Part shown: one piece after another, positions 5,647 through 10,927 of the stretch
Layout: each line of letters opens with the position of its first letter
How positions within the stretch are numbered: position 1 is the first letter of the stretch
Assembly (NCBI GenBank): GCA_905371595.1
Contig: CAJPLU010000026.1
Coordinates: forward strand, 1 to 10,927
Reading direction: 5' to 3'
Origin: Candidatus Saccharimonadota bacterium
Lineage (GTDB): Bacteria; Patescibacteriota; Saccharimonadia; Saccharimonadales; Saccharimonadaceae
Length of the DNA stretch: 10,927 nt
Translations under genes and position numbers: made by a program
Notes under the pieces: generated by a model
Told to the model about the DNA's origin: nothing
The model's input: the letters and a program-made list of their open reading frames with translations, nothing else
Databases searched by the model: none

Positions 5647-7269
5647 ATGGATGAAGAAGAAGTTCAGCGCCGCCGGCGCGAACAAGACGAAAAAGCTACT
5701 CGCCAGCGGGCGACTATTTTGGGTTTGCCGTATGTTGATATGCGCAATCTAGAGGACACGCTACCGCTAGTCCCTGGCATGATTCCGATCGAGAAAATGC
5801 ACCAATACCGCATCGTGCCGCTGGCCAAGGGCGGCAACGAAGTGATGTACCAAATCGGCGTGACCTCGCAAACGCCGCAATCTATTTTACAGAAGATCAA
5901 GCGCGAGTATCAAGACCGCGGCGACAAATTACAATTTTTGCTGATCAGTGCTAGCGGCTACCGGGCGATGATGCTGCGTTACGATCCGCCGCAGCGTACT
6001 GCTTACGATGATATCGAGATTGCTAAAGAGGGCGATAGCAACACCATCGCTCAAGTTAGCCAGACGTTGAATCTGGTATCGAGCGAGGAATTGTTTGATT
6101 TCCTGATCAAGCAGGCGGACAGGCTTGGCGCTAGCGATATTCACATTGAAAACGAGCGCGATTCTATCCGCGTACGCATGCGCGTCGACGGTGCACTGCA
6201 CCCGGTGGCACAGCTAGAACGTTCGCGCTACCGAATTATTATGGGCGAGCTAGCTAGCCGTGCCGGCGTTAGTAGTGCAGCTATGGAGTCGCAATCTGGC
6301 CATATGCAGATGGAAATCACCACCGACCAAGGCACGCATCTATTGAACCTGCGCGTCGAGACTGTGCCGACGTTGTACGGGCAAGATGCGGTGCTGCGTT
6401 TATTTAATTTTGACGAATCATTGTTGAATTTGGACTTGCTGGGCATTCCGCCGCGCCAGCGCAAGGAAATCGACGAAGTTATCAGCCACCCGCGCGGTCT
6501 GGTGCTGATGGTCGGGCCGACTGGCTCGGGTAAATCTACGACGCTTTATAGTATGCTTAATGCATTGAATACCACCGACCGCAAGCTGATTACACTCGAG
6601 GATCCGATTGAGTATGGCCTGAGCGGCATGTCGCAAATCCCGATCGACACGACGCACGGGCAGAGTTTCGCTGATGGTTTGCGCAGTGTTTTGCGTCTCG
6701 ACCCGGATGTGGTGATGGTTGGCGAGATCCGTGATGTCGATACGGCGCGCACGGCTATTCAAGCGTCAATCACCGGCCACTTGGTGTTATCGAGCTTTCA
6801 CGCCAATACTACCAGTACAGCCTTTAGCCGTATGATTGATATGATTGGAGTTAATCCGATCTTTTCAAGCGCTATCCGCTTGTTGATTGCTCAACGTTTG
6901 GTGCGGCGTTTAGTCGATCACACCAAGGAAGCGTACGAACCCGATGAAGCAACACGTAAATACGTCCAGCGCGTGCTCGAAAAGCTGCCGCATGATGTCG
7001 AGAAGCCTGATCTGGATAATTTCAAGCTATGGCGCCCCGTGCCTAGCGAAGATGCGCCGTTTGGCTACAAAGGCCGGGTGGTTATCATGGAACAGCTGGT
7101 TGTCACTGATGAAATCCAGAAGTTTATCCGCGGTGATGTCCAAGATGTTCACCCCGAGACGATCGAAGAAACCGCTCGAAACGAAGGTATGCTAACGCTC
7201 GAGCAGGTCGGCGTGCTGGCGGCCTTGCGCGGCGAAACCACGCTCGAGGAGATAGCGCGGGTGATTTAA
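5647..7269 (+). CDS. pilB: Type IV pilus assembly ATPase PilB (GspE/T2SSE family)
   Basis: This cytoplasmic hexameric ATPase powers type IV pilus extension or a related secretion pseudopilus; 540 residues. An N-terminal MshEN/T2SSE-N-like region (about 18-115) precedes the N2 domain with SDIHIE (163-168). The C-terminal motor has Walker A GPTGSGKST (290-298), Walker B DVVMVGEIRD with E360 (354-363), and the His-box segment ITGHLVLSSFHANT. The tetracysteine zinc site normally found in the C-terminal part is gone: VDHTKEAYEP (423-432) and RPVPSEDAPFGYKGR (463-477) stand where CxxC pairs usually are, and the protein has no cysteine at all. ATG 5647 is preferred; GTG 5644 directly before it is an alternative. 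No other pilus gene is present in the window. The stop is TAA, 12 nt before the next promoter box. Confidence 0.93.
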   Translation: MDEEEVQRRRREQDEKATRQRATILGLPYVDMRNLEDTLPLVPGMIPIEKMHQYRIVPLAKGGNEVMYQIGVTSQTPQSILQKIKREYQDRGDKLQFLLISASGYRAMMLRYDPPQRTAYDDIEIAKEGDSNTIAQVSQTLNLVSSEELFDFLIKQADRLGASDIHIENERDSIRVRMRVDGALHPVAQLERSRYRIIMGELASRAGVSSAAMESQSGHMQMEITTDQGTHLLNLRVETVPTLYGQDAVLRLFNFDESLLNLDLLGIPPRQRKEIDEVISHPRGLVLMVGPTGSGKSTTLYSMLNALNTTDRKLITLEDPIEYGLSGMSQIPIDTTHGQSFADGLRSVLRLDPDVVMVGEIRDVDTARTAIQASITGHLVLSSFHANTTSTAFSRMIDMIGVNPIFSSAIRLLIAQRLVRRLVDHTKEAYEPDEATRKYVQRVLEKLPHDVEKPDLDNFKLWRPVPSEDAPFGYKGRVVIMEQLVVTDEIQKFIRGDVQDVHPETIEETARNEGMLTLEQVGVLAALRGETTLEEIARVI

Positions 7270-7278
7270 CGCAAATTG

Positions 7279-7287
7279 TGGTATAGT
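7279..7287 (+). promoter_or_regulatory. Extended -10 promoter of the 7370 gene
   Basis: TGG followed by TATAGT (7282-7287) lies 13 nt after the pilB stop. No -35 is apparent at the expected distance. The predicted start site near 7294 gives a leader of about 76 nt. Confidence 0.55.
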
Positions 7288-7299
7288 ATTGGGTGCTGG

Positions 7300-7363
7300 C
7301 TCTAAGATGTAGAGTTTGAGTACATCCATCGTCGAGTGGCCCCGGTACGGGGCGGAAGGAAGG
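7300..7363 (+). promoter_or_regulatory. Structured leader and RBS of the 7370 gene
   Basis: Two hairpins occupy the leader: CTCTA/TAGAG (7300-7304 with 7310-7314) and a 6-bp GC stem with a GTA loop (GCCCCG 7339-7344 with CGGGGC 7348-7353). The second ends just before the purine-rich AAGGAAGG (7356-7363), which is 6 nt from ATG 7370. An extra ATG at 7365 opens a two-codon frame (ATG AGA TGA) whose stop overlaps the real start. Confidence 0.55.
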
Positions 7364-7369
7364 TATGAG

Positions 7370-7783
7370 ATGATCTGGAAAAGTGCTATCATGGGTAGGA
7401 CTACTACTCTTACTTCTAAAGCCTGCGACAATTATAGGCTGGATAGGTCAACCTCTCCAGATTGCCAGCTTCACGAACTGGCGGCTGGAGGTAGGGGCGT
7501 CGCGGCCTGCGCTGCTCTTGGCCTCATGAACTCTGCCCGCGAGGCAGGATTCTACACAGAGGTTTTCAGCTGCAGATCGGTATATCGAGAAATGTCGTTT
7601 GTCGTGGCTGTTTACGACAGGCAGGGCGGAGCGACGCTGGCTTTTTTTTACTGTGATGCCGCTGGCAATATCGAGACAGACTTCTGTCGGTATCCAGAGA
7701 TTTTGGTCCCAGAGCCGTATAGCTGGGGCGGATACTTTGAAAGGATGTTGGACTGGTATACTAGTCCAACAACCACGCCCTAA
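7370..7783 (+). CDS. Unrecognised cysteine-rich orphan protein
   Basis: I do not recognise this 137-residue protein. It has six cysteines (19, 32, 47, 68, 95, 106), no signal peptide and no clear membrane helix. An Ala/Gly-rich helix-like part (34-60) leads into a beta-rich half (EVFSCRSVY, SFVVAVYDRQG, ATLAFFYCDAAGN) and an aromatic C terminus (YSWGGYFERMLDWY). The strand-turn spacing could be a small alpha/beta sensor- or immunity-like fold, but that is a guess. ATG 7370 is favoured over upstream in-frame starts because AAGGAAGG lies 6 nt before it. Six of ten Arg codons are AGG, unlike dnaE or pilB, hinting at a different origin. It has its own promoter, converges on malic enzyme, and its last codons form a long palindrome. 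Confidence 0.7.
   Translation: MIWKSAIMGRTTTLTSKACDNYRLDRSTSPDCQLHELAAGGRGVAACAALGLMNSAREAGFYTEVFSCRSVYREMSFVVAVYDRQGGATLAFFYCDAAGNIETDFCRYPEILVPEPYSWGGYFERMLDWYTSPTTTP
7746..7771. repeat. 26-bp near-perfect palindrome at the end of the 7370 gene
   Basis: TGTTGGACT (7746-7754) pairs with AGTCCAACA (7763-7771), closed by a G-U pair and G-C around a UAUA loop. Twelve of 13 arm positions match. It codes for the last residues (MLDWYTSPTT region), ending 10 nt before the stop codon. Confidence 0.7.
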
Positions 7784-7798
7784 CCTCGCTGACCGGTC

Positions 7799-7876
7799 GC
7801 AAAGGTAAGCTCAAGCCAGCAGAGCCGCGCCTTTGCTCTGGGGCGGGGCGCGCGATTTAGTTCGCCGTCCCGCCCC
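7799..7876. other. GC-rich double-hairpin element in the convergent gap
   Basis: The first hairpin has an outer stem GCAAAGG/CCTTTGC (7799-7805 with 7830-7836) and an inner stem GCTC/GAGC. The second has about 15 bp (7840-7855 with 7862-7876, G-rich left arm, C-rich right arm, one bulge). Neither is followed by a T-tract on either strand. It may block convergent transcription between the 7370 gene and malic enzyme, or be part of a small structured RNA. The 8-bp palindrome GACCGGTC (7791-7798) directly precedes it. Confidence 0.55.
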
Positions 7877-7906
7877 CAACTCAACTACTTAGTATTGATT
7901 TAGGAT

Positions 7907-9040
7907 TTATTTTATGACATTTGCCACCGCTGGTACGACGCGCTTGTCGAATGGCGACGGTATAACTTCGTTGGCGGTTGGGTTCTCGACTAGCGCCGCT
8001 AGAGCTTCGGCGGCGGCTAGCTTGTGCTGGTCGGTGATTTTCTGAACGCCATTATCTAGCGCGCCGCGAAAAATACCAGGGAAGGCCAGGGAATTATTAA
8101 CTTGATTCGGAAAGTCGCTGCGGCCAGTCGCTACGACGGCTGCACCAGCGCTAATTGCGGCATCGGGCATGATTTCGGGTACTGGATTGGCCAGGGCAAA
8201 AATAATCGGATGGCTAGCCATTGCGGCGACCATTTCTGGCGCTAGCGAGTTGGCGGCCGACACGCCAACAAAGATGTCGGCGCCGTTTAGTACTTCTGCT
8301 AGCGTACCGCTTTCTGAAGTGTTCAAATATTGCTGCAAGGCGGTTTTTTCTGGCGACAGGTCAGTGCGGTCGCTGCTCAGCGCGCCGTGGCGATCGAGTG
8401 CAATCAAGTTTTTGACGCCGTACAGATTGAGCAGCTTAATAATCGCTGTGCCAGCCGCGCCTGGCCCCGCCAGAACGACTTTGCAGTCGCGTAAGTTCTT
8501 GCCGACAACCTTGGCGGCGTTGATCAGCCCAGCTAGCACTACTATTGCCGTACCGTGCTGGTCATCGTGAAATACTGGAATGTCTAGTTCGGCTTTCAAA
8601 CGCTCCTCGACTTCGAAGCATTTTGGCGAAGCGATATCCTCTAAATTGATCGCCCCAAAGCTCGGCGCTATCGCCTTGATCGCAGCGATAATTTCTTCTG
8701 GCTGGTGGACGTCCAAGACAATTGGCACAGCGTCGACATTAGCGAAATACTTGAACAGCAGCGCCTTGCCTTCCATCACCGGCATGGCGGCTTTTGGCCC
8801 CAAATTGCCCAAGCCTAAAATCGCTGAGCCATCGGAAATCACGCCGACCAAATTGTTCGTCCAAGTGTATTTCGGCAAATCCACCGGGTTCTCGGCAATC
8901 GCCTGGCTAACGGCGCCGACGCCCGGGCTGTAATAAGCGCTAAGTTTATCGCGGTCAATTTCGCCGTTATCGCGCAGCGCGGTGGTAATTTTGCCTTTAT
9001 ATTTTTGGTGTAGTTCGAGTGCTAGTTTGTTGTAATCCAT
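7907..9040 (-). CDS. Malic enzyme, short bacterial form (NAD(P)-dependent)
   Basis: It catalyses oxidative decarboxylation of malate to pyruvate with reduction of NAD(P), in the cytoplasm; 377 residues. The catalytic Tyr is in YYSPGVG (36-42) and the general-base Lys in MEGKALLFK (K92). Metal ligands are in NLEDI (E134, D135) and FHDDQHGTA (D160). A Rossmann GPGAAG (192-197) is followed by ALDRHGA, where the Asp suggests NAD preference. ANPVPEI and GRSDFPNQVNNSLAFPGIFRGALD are family signatures. It lacks the phosphotransacetylase domain of MaeB. ATG 9040 is chosen over the in-frame ATG 9079: it lies exactly 6 nt after a perfect TATAAT, and the upstream extension would cross the promoter. Malic enzyme is typical of the reduced central metabolism of Saccharibacteria. 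Confidence 0.95.
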   Translation of the reverse strand: MDYNKLALELHQKYKGKITTALRDNGEIDRDKLSAYYSPGVGAVSQAIAENPVDLPKYTWTNNLVGVISDGSAILGLGNLGPKAAMPVMEGKALLFKYFANVDAVPIVLDVHQPEEIIAAIKAIAPSFGAINLEDIASPKCFEVEERLKAELDIPVFHDDQHGTAIVVLAGLINAAKVVGKNLRDCKVVLAGPGAAGTAIIKLLNLYGVKNLIALDRHGALSSDRTDLSPEKTALQQYLNTSESGTLAEVLNGADIFVGVSAANSLAPEMVAAMASHPIIFALANPVPEIMPDAAISAGAAVVATGRSDFPNQVNNSLAFPGIFRGALDNGVQKITDQHKLAAAEALAALVENPTANEVIPSPFDKRVVPAVANVIK

Positions 9041-9046
9041 GAGTAT

Positions 9047-9052
9047 ATTATA
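9047..9052 (-). promoter_or_regulatory. -10 box of the malic enzyme gene
   Basis: Perfect TATAAT on the minus strand, with 6 nt to the ATG at 9040, so the predicted start site is the A of the start codon. No clear -35 was found. Confidence 0.65.
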
Positions 9053-9080
9053 GCGCGTTTTGGCATTTTGGGCGCGCATG

Positions 9081-9109
9081 TTGAACTAAATGGCAGTTTG
9101 TAGCATAAT
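9081..9109 (+). promoter_or_regulatory. Promoter of the 9116 lipoprotein gene
   Basis: TTGAAC (9081-9086), a 17-bp spacer and CATAAT (9104-9109) end 6 nt before ATG 9116. The expected start site coincides with the start codon, so the mRNA should be leaderless. Confidence 0.7.
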
Positions 9110-9115
9110 ATATTT

Positions 9116-9733
9116 ATGAGAAGAAATGGAGAGTTTTTAGGCACAATAAGAAACCGGTTGACAACATTTTTGGCAGTTGGAAGTTTAGCGTTAAGCTCGT
9201 TTGTCGGGTCGTGCTCGGCTGAGAGTCAGACGCCGGATTCTACGCCAGCCGGGAGTACTGCCTCCGAGAGCGCTACTGCCGGGACACTAACTTATGAGGA
9301 GTTAGCCAAAAAAATTGGCGAGGGTGATTCAGTTTGGATCGCGCCAGTTGCTTACATACAGAGTACAGACGGTGAAAACAGCGGCAAGATTGTTGTACGC
9401 CCAGCTGCTGAAGTCAACGGCGACCCGACATGTCAGCAGCCTGGCGAATCGCGGCAGGTGGGCGACGAACAGGTAAGATACTACGCTGTTGAAGATGGCA
9501 AATTGGTGGAAGTAGACCCTCCGTCATCCAAGGCGGCCAGACGGTCGGATAGCGTCGATGAAAATACGGTTATCTGCGTGAAATTTGACGGGGCAGTCGA
9601 CGGATTCCAGCCAGGAGCGGAGCTTCCGACGACTATGGTTATTGACGGCAAGCCCTACCGTGTCGTATATGTAGAGAGTTCAACAGAAAACCCGTTGACC
9701 CCGCGTCAAGCTCTTGACCCAACCGATGAATAG
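9116..9733 (+). CDS. Putative secreted lipoprotein, function unknown
   Basis: The protein has 205 residues. A basic start (MRRNGEFLGTIRNR) and hydrophobic core (about 15-31, TTFLAVGSLALSSFVGS) end at C33 in VGSC, an acceptable lipobox for membrane anchoring. A Ser/Thr/Ala/Pro-rich linker (34-56) follows, then a globular part of about 150 residues containing C106 and C154, which could form a disulfide outside the cell. Segments such as KIVVRPAAEV, VRYYAVEDGKLVEV and TTMVIDGKPYRVVYVE suggest a beta-rich fold. No enzyme motif is recognised. The gene is divergent from malic enzyme, and a separate promoter lies between it and the next, similarly built gene. Confidence 0.8.
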   Translation: MRRNGEFLGTIRNRLTTFLAVGSLALSSFVGSCSAESQTPDSTPAGSTASESATAGTLTYEELAKKIGEGDSVWIAPVAYIQSTDGENSGKIVVRPAAEVNGDPTCQQPGESRQVGDEQVRYYAVEDGKLVEVDPPSSKAARRSDSVDENTVICVKFDGAVDGFQPGAELPTTMVIDGKPYRVVYVESSTENPLTPRQALDPTDE

Positions 9734-9742
9734 CTGCTTTGC

Positions 9743-9771
9743 TTGCATTTTAGTATAGTTTGTGGTATAAT
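9743..9771 (+). promoter_or_regulatory. Promoter of the 9816 gene
   Basis: TTGCAT (9743-9748), 17-bp spacer with TGG before a perfect TATAAT (9766-9771). The predicted start site near 9778 gives a 38-nt leader holding GAGGT (9797-9801), 14 nt from the ATG, a rather long spacing. Confidence 0.65.
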
Positions 9772-9815
9772 AAAAAGACATACCAATTTTAATTTCGAGG
9801 TAAAAATATAACGAA

Positions 9816-10334
9816 ATGGGTATATTAGAATCTGGCAGGTCAGCTATGAGGCATGCAGGCGAGCGCCAAAGTACGCTTGATAGAATTAAAGGATACTTGC
9901 CTGAAGATGATAAAACTAAAAAAACACTCGTTGCTGTTGGTGCACTTGCTTTGGCGACAGGCGTTTTCATCGCAAAGTCTGGCTGCGAGCACGGTGCGGT
10001 AGATGATAGCAGTAATACGGATACTGGCATCCAGCAGCCGTTAGATACCAATGAACAGCCTAAAGATTTGCTGCGGCAGCCGGTAACAGTAGACGATTCT
10101 GATGGCAACAAAACACCAGAAGAAGTAATAGTGGTCGATAGAGGATCTCAGGTGACGACTTGCGAGATATTTCAGGGACAAGGAGTGGTTGATAGTAAGG
10201 CTGTGTGCCCTCACCCTGACCGAATAATTAAGCCGAGTTTTCAGGATGTCCAGGGCGCTCAACAGGTGATCGGCTCTAATCCTGACACTCAATTTTTTGT
10301 CAACGTTGATATTGACCAACCAACTACAGCGTAA
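9816..10334 (+). CDS. Putative membrane-anchored extracellular protein, function unknown
   Basis: The protein has 172 residues. A 36-residue charged N-terminal region (with LDRIKGYLPEDDKTKK) precedes one hydrophobic helix (37-53, TLVAVGALALATGVFIA) and SGC (C57). It could be a signal anchor or, less likely given the long leader, a lipoprotein. The rest is acidic and Asn/Gln/Asp/Pro-rich (58-100), then a short domain with C116 and C131 (VTTCEIFQGQG, KAVCPHP). The layout of anchor, Cys, low-complexity linker and two-Cys C-terminal part parallels the 9116 gene, so the two may be distant relatives or work together at the cell surface. The stop TAA is followed by an intrinsic terminator. Confidence 0.75.
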   Translation: MGILESGRSAMRHAGERQSTLDRIKGYLPEDDKTKKTLVAVGALALATGVFIAKSGCEHGAVDDSSNTDTGIQQPLDTNEQPKDLLRQPVTVDDSDGNKTPEEVIVVDRGSQVTTCEIFQGQGVVDSKAVCPHPDRIIKPSFQDVQGAQQVIGSNPDTQFFVNVDIDQPTTA

Positions 10335-10355
10335 GGCTTTTCTGCTTCCAACGCC

Positions 10356-10391
10356 AAATAGTACTGCGATGTACGCCGCACTATTTTCTTT
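10356..10391 (+). terminator. Terminator after the envelope-protein genes
   Basis: AAATAGT (10356-10362) pairs with ACTATTT (10380-10386), with further pairing inside (GCG/CGC). An alternative fold pairs AAATAG plus TGCG with CGCA plus CTATTT. The stem runs into TTTTCTTT, in keeping with an intrinsic terminator 21 nt after the stop codon. Confidence 0.65.
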
Positions 10392-10431
10392 GGTGAGATT
10401 TTTTGTTTTATGCTTTGGTTTATCATACGAG

Positions 10432-10477
10432 CGGCGAGGAATTGCGTGCTACGAGCTATGTCAGCTATTGCTCGCCG
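10432..10477. repeat. Inverted repeat overlapping the rplS -35 box
   Basis: CGGCGAG (10432-10438) and CTCGCCG (10471-10477) form a perfect 7-bp inverted repeat. The interior carries two AGCTAT copies that can also pair with each other through AGCT. The right arm covers the proposed rplS -35, so it could be an operator. Confidence 0.4.
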
Positions 10478-10496
10478 GCTGATTTTGTGCTAGAAT
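10468..10496 (+). promoter_or_regulatory. Promoter of rplS
   Basis: TTGCTC (10468-10473), 17-bp spacer ending in TGC, then TAGAAT (10491-10496). The predicted start site near 10503 gives a leader of about 99 nt. Confidence 0.55.
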
Positions 10497-10502
10497 AATT
10501 CG

Positions 10503-10601
10503 CATTGTACGAGAGTTAATGATTCGGGCTTTGTTCGGTGTGGAGCCGCAGAGGTACAACTGCGTGGCCAGCCAGAGTGGGCTTGAAAGATAGGAAAAAT
10601 T
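10503..10601 (+). promoter_or_regulatory. rplS leader, candidate ribosomal-protein regulatory RNA
   Basis: The leader has no open frame of note. It can form a bulged hairpin (GCCGCAG 10545-10551 with CTGC and GGC at 10560-10568, 8-nt loop) and then a small hairpin AGCC/GGCT (10570-10573 with 10580-10583). These sit just before the Shine-Dalgarno AGGA (10592-10595), which is 6 nt from the ATG. L19 leaders that control their own gene are known in Firmicutes; equivalence here is inference. Confidence 0.4.
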
Positions 10602-10927
10602 ATGAGTTTTGCATTAATCCAAAAAGTCAACGACGAGCAAAAGAAAGCGCAAGTTGTCGATGTTCGCAGCGGCGACACCGTACGCGTCTATCAGAAAATC
10701 AAAGAGGGCAACAAAGAGCGCATTCAGATGTTCGAAGGTGTGGTTATCCGCACCGACAACAAAGGCCAGCACACTAGCCGCATCACCGTTCGCAAAGTTG
10801 CTTCGGGTATCGGCGTCGAAAAATCGTTCTTGCTGCATAGCCCGCTGGTCGAAAAAGTCGAGATTGTGCGCCGGGCCAAGGTTCGCCGCAACTTCCTTAG
10901 CTACCTGCGCCAGCGCAGCGGTAAATC
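10602..10927 (+). CDS. rplS: 50S ribosomal protein L19 (3' end outside window)
   Basis: The first 108 codons of L19 are present and the frame runs off the window. L19 sits at the 30S-50S interface in the large subunit. Family signatures are clear: VRSGDTVRVY (22-31), ERIQMFEGVVI, then SRITVRKVASGIGVEKSF, LHSPLVEKVEIVRRAKVRR and NFLSYLRQRSGK near the expected C terminus of a protein of about 115 residues. Only a few codons should be missing. AGGA 6 nt upstream supports ATG 10602. It is not next to rpsP, rimM or trmD on the visible side, unlike the common bacterial arrangement; an unknown envelope-protein pair precedes it instead. Confidence 0.97.
   Translation, partial: MSFALIQKVNDEQKKAQVVDVRSGDTVRVYQKIKEGNKERIQMFEGVVIRTDNKGQHTSRITVRKVASGIGVEKSFLLHSPLVEKVEIVRRAKVRRNFLSYLRQRSGK

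Noticed and set aside
7879..7885. Integron-type core motif ACTCAAC beside the hairpins
   Set aside because: A matching GTTRRRY core at the other end of the hairpin is missing, so this is not an attC site.
8169..8933. Plus-strand open frames opposite malic enzyme
   Set aside because: They mirror conserved malic enzyme codons and have no ribosome-binding site or plausible domain.
9680..10319. Minus-strand frames opposite the two envelope-protein genes
   Set aside because: The plus-strand frames have promoters and anchor sequences, and the antisense translations show no coherent domain.
1..10927. CRISPR array, tRNA/rRNA genes, insertion sequence or phage module
   Set aside because: No regularly spaced repeats, cloverleaf with CCA-ready acceptor, rRNA-like sequence, transposase or integrase motif was found on either strand.

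Overview
The window looks like a genome fragment of a Patescibacteria/CPR bacterium, most likely Saccharibacteria (TM7). This is inferred from gene content and style, not from a marker-gene tree. Supporting signs are roughly 50% GC, standard-code stops (TAA, TAG and one TGA), compact intergenic spaces, a DUF5665-like small membrane protein, a stand-alone PilB-type ATPase, a short-form malic enzyme, and many genes whose start codon sits about 6 nt after a -10 box.

Layout, left to right. The 3' end of a small YtxH-like protein gene (1-149) is followed by an intrinsic terminator and a one-helix DUF5665-type protein (243-542). Next is the replicative DNA polymerase dnaE (654-4355) with a complete PHP metal site. 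A 15-bp bidirectional terminator separates dnaE from a convergent membrane/coiled-coil protein (4455-4886, minus strand). That gene has the best sigma70 promoter and Shine-Dalgarno sequence in the window and unlike-neighbour codon use. A TrmH/SpoU RNA 2'-O-methyltransferase (5034-5594, minus) is divergent from pilB (5647-7269, plus). A cysteine-rich orphan protein follows (7370-7783), then a strongly structured convergent gap (7784-7906) and malic enzyme (7907-9040, minus). Divergent from it are two secreted or lipoprotein-like proteins (9116-9733 and 9816-10334), a terminator, and the start of ribosomal protein L19 (rplS, 10602 to the window end).

Functionally this is a mix of unrelated core genes (replication, RNA modification, pilus motor, central carbon, ribosome) interleaved with four orphan proteins: two membrane or envelope proteins next to rplS and two single-gene units at convergent junctions. 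There is no large operon; most genes appear to have their own promoter.

The most notable signal is a split in expression style. dnaE, trmH, pilB, malic enzyme and the 9116 gene have -10 elements so close to the start codon that their mRNAs should be leaderless or nearly so. The 4455, 7370, 9816 and rplS genes have leaders with purine-rich ribosome-binding sites, and hairpins are visible in three of these leaders. No CRISPR array, tRNA, rRNA, insertion sequence or recognisable defence system was found.
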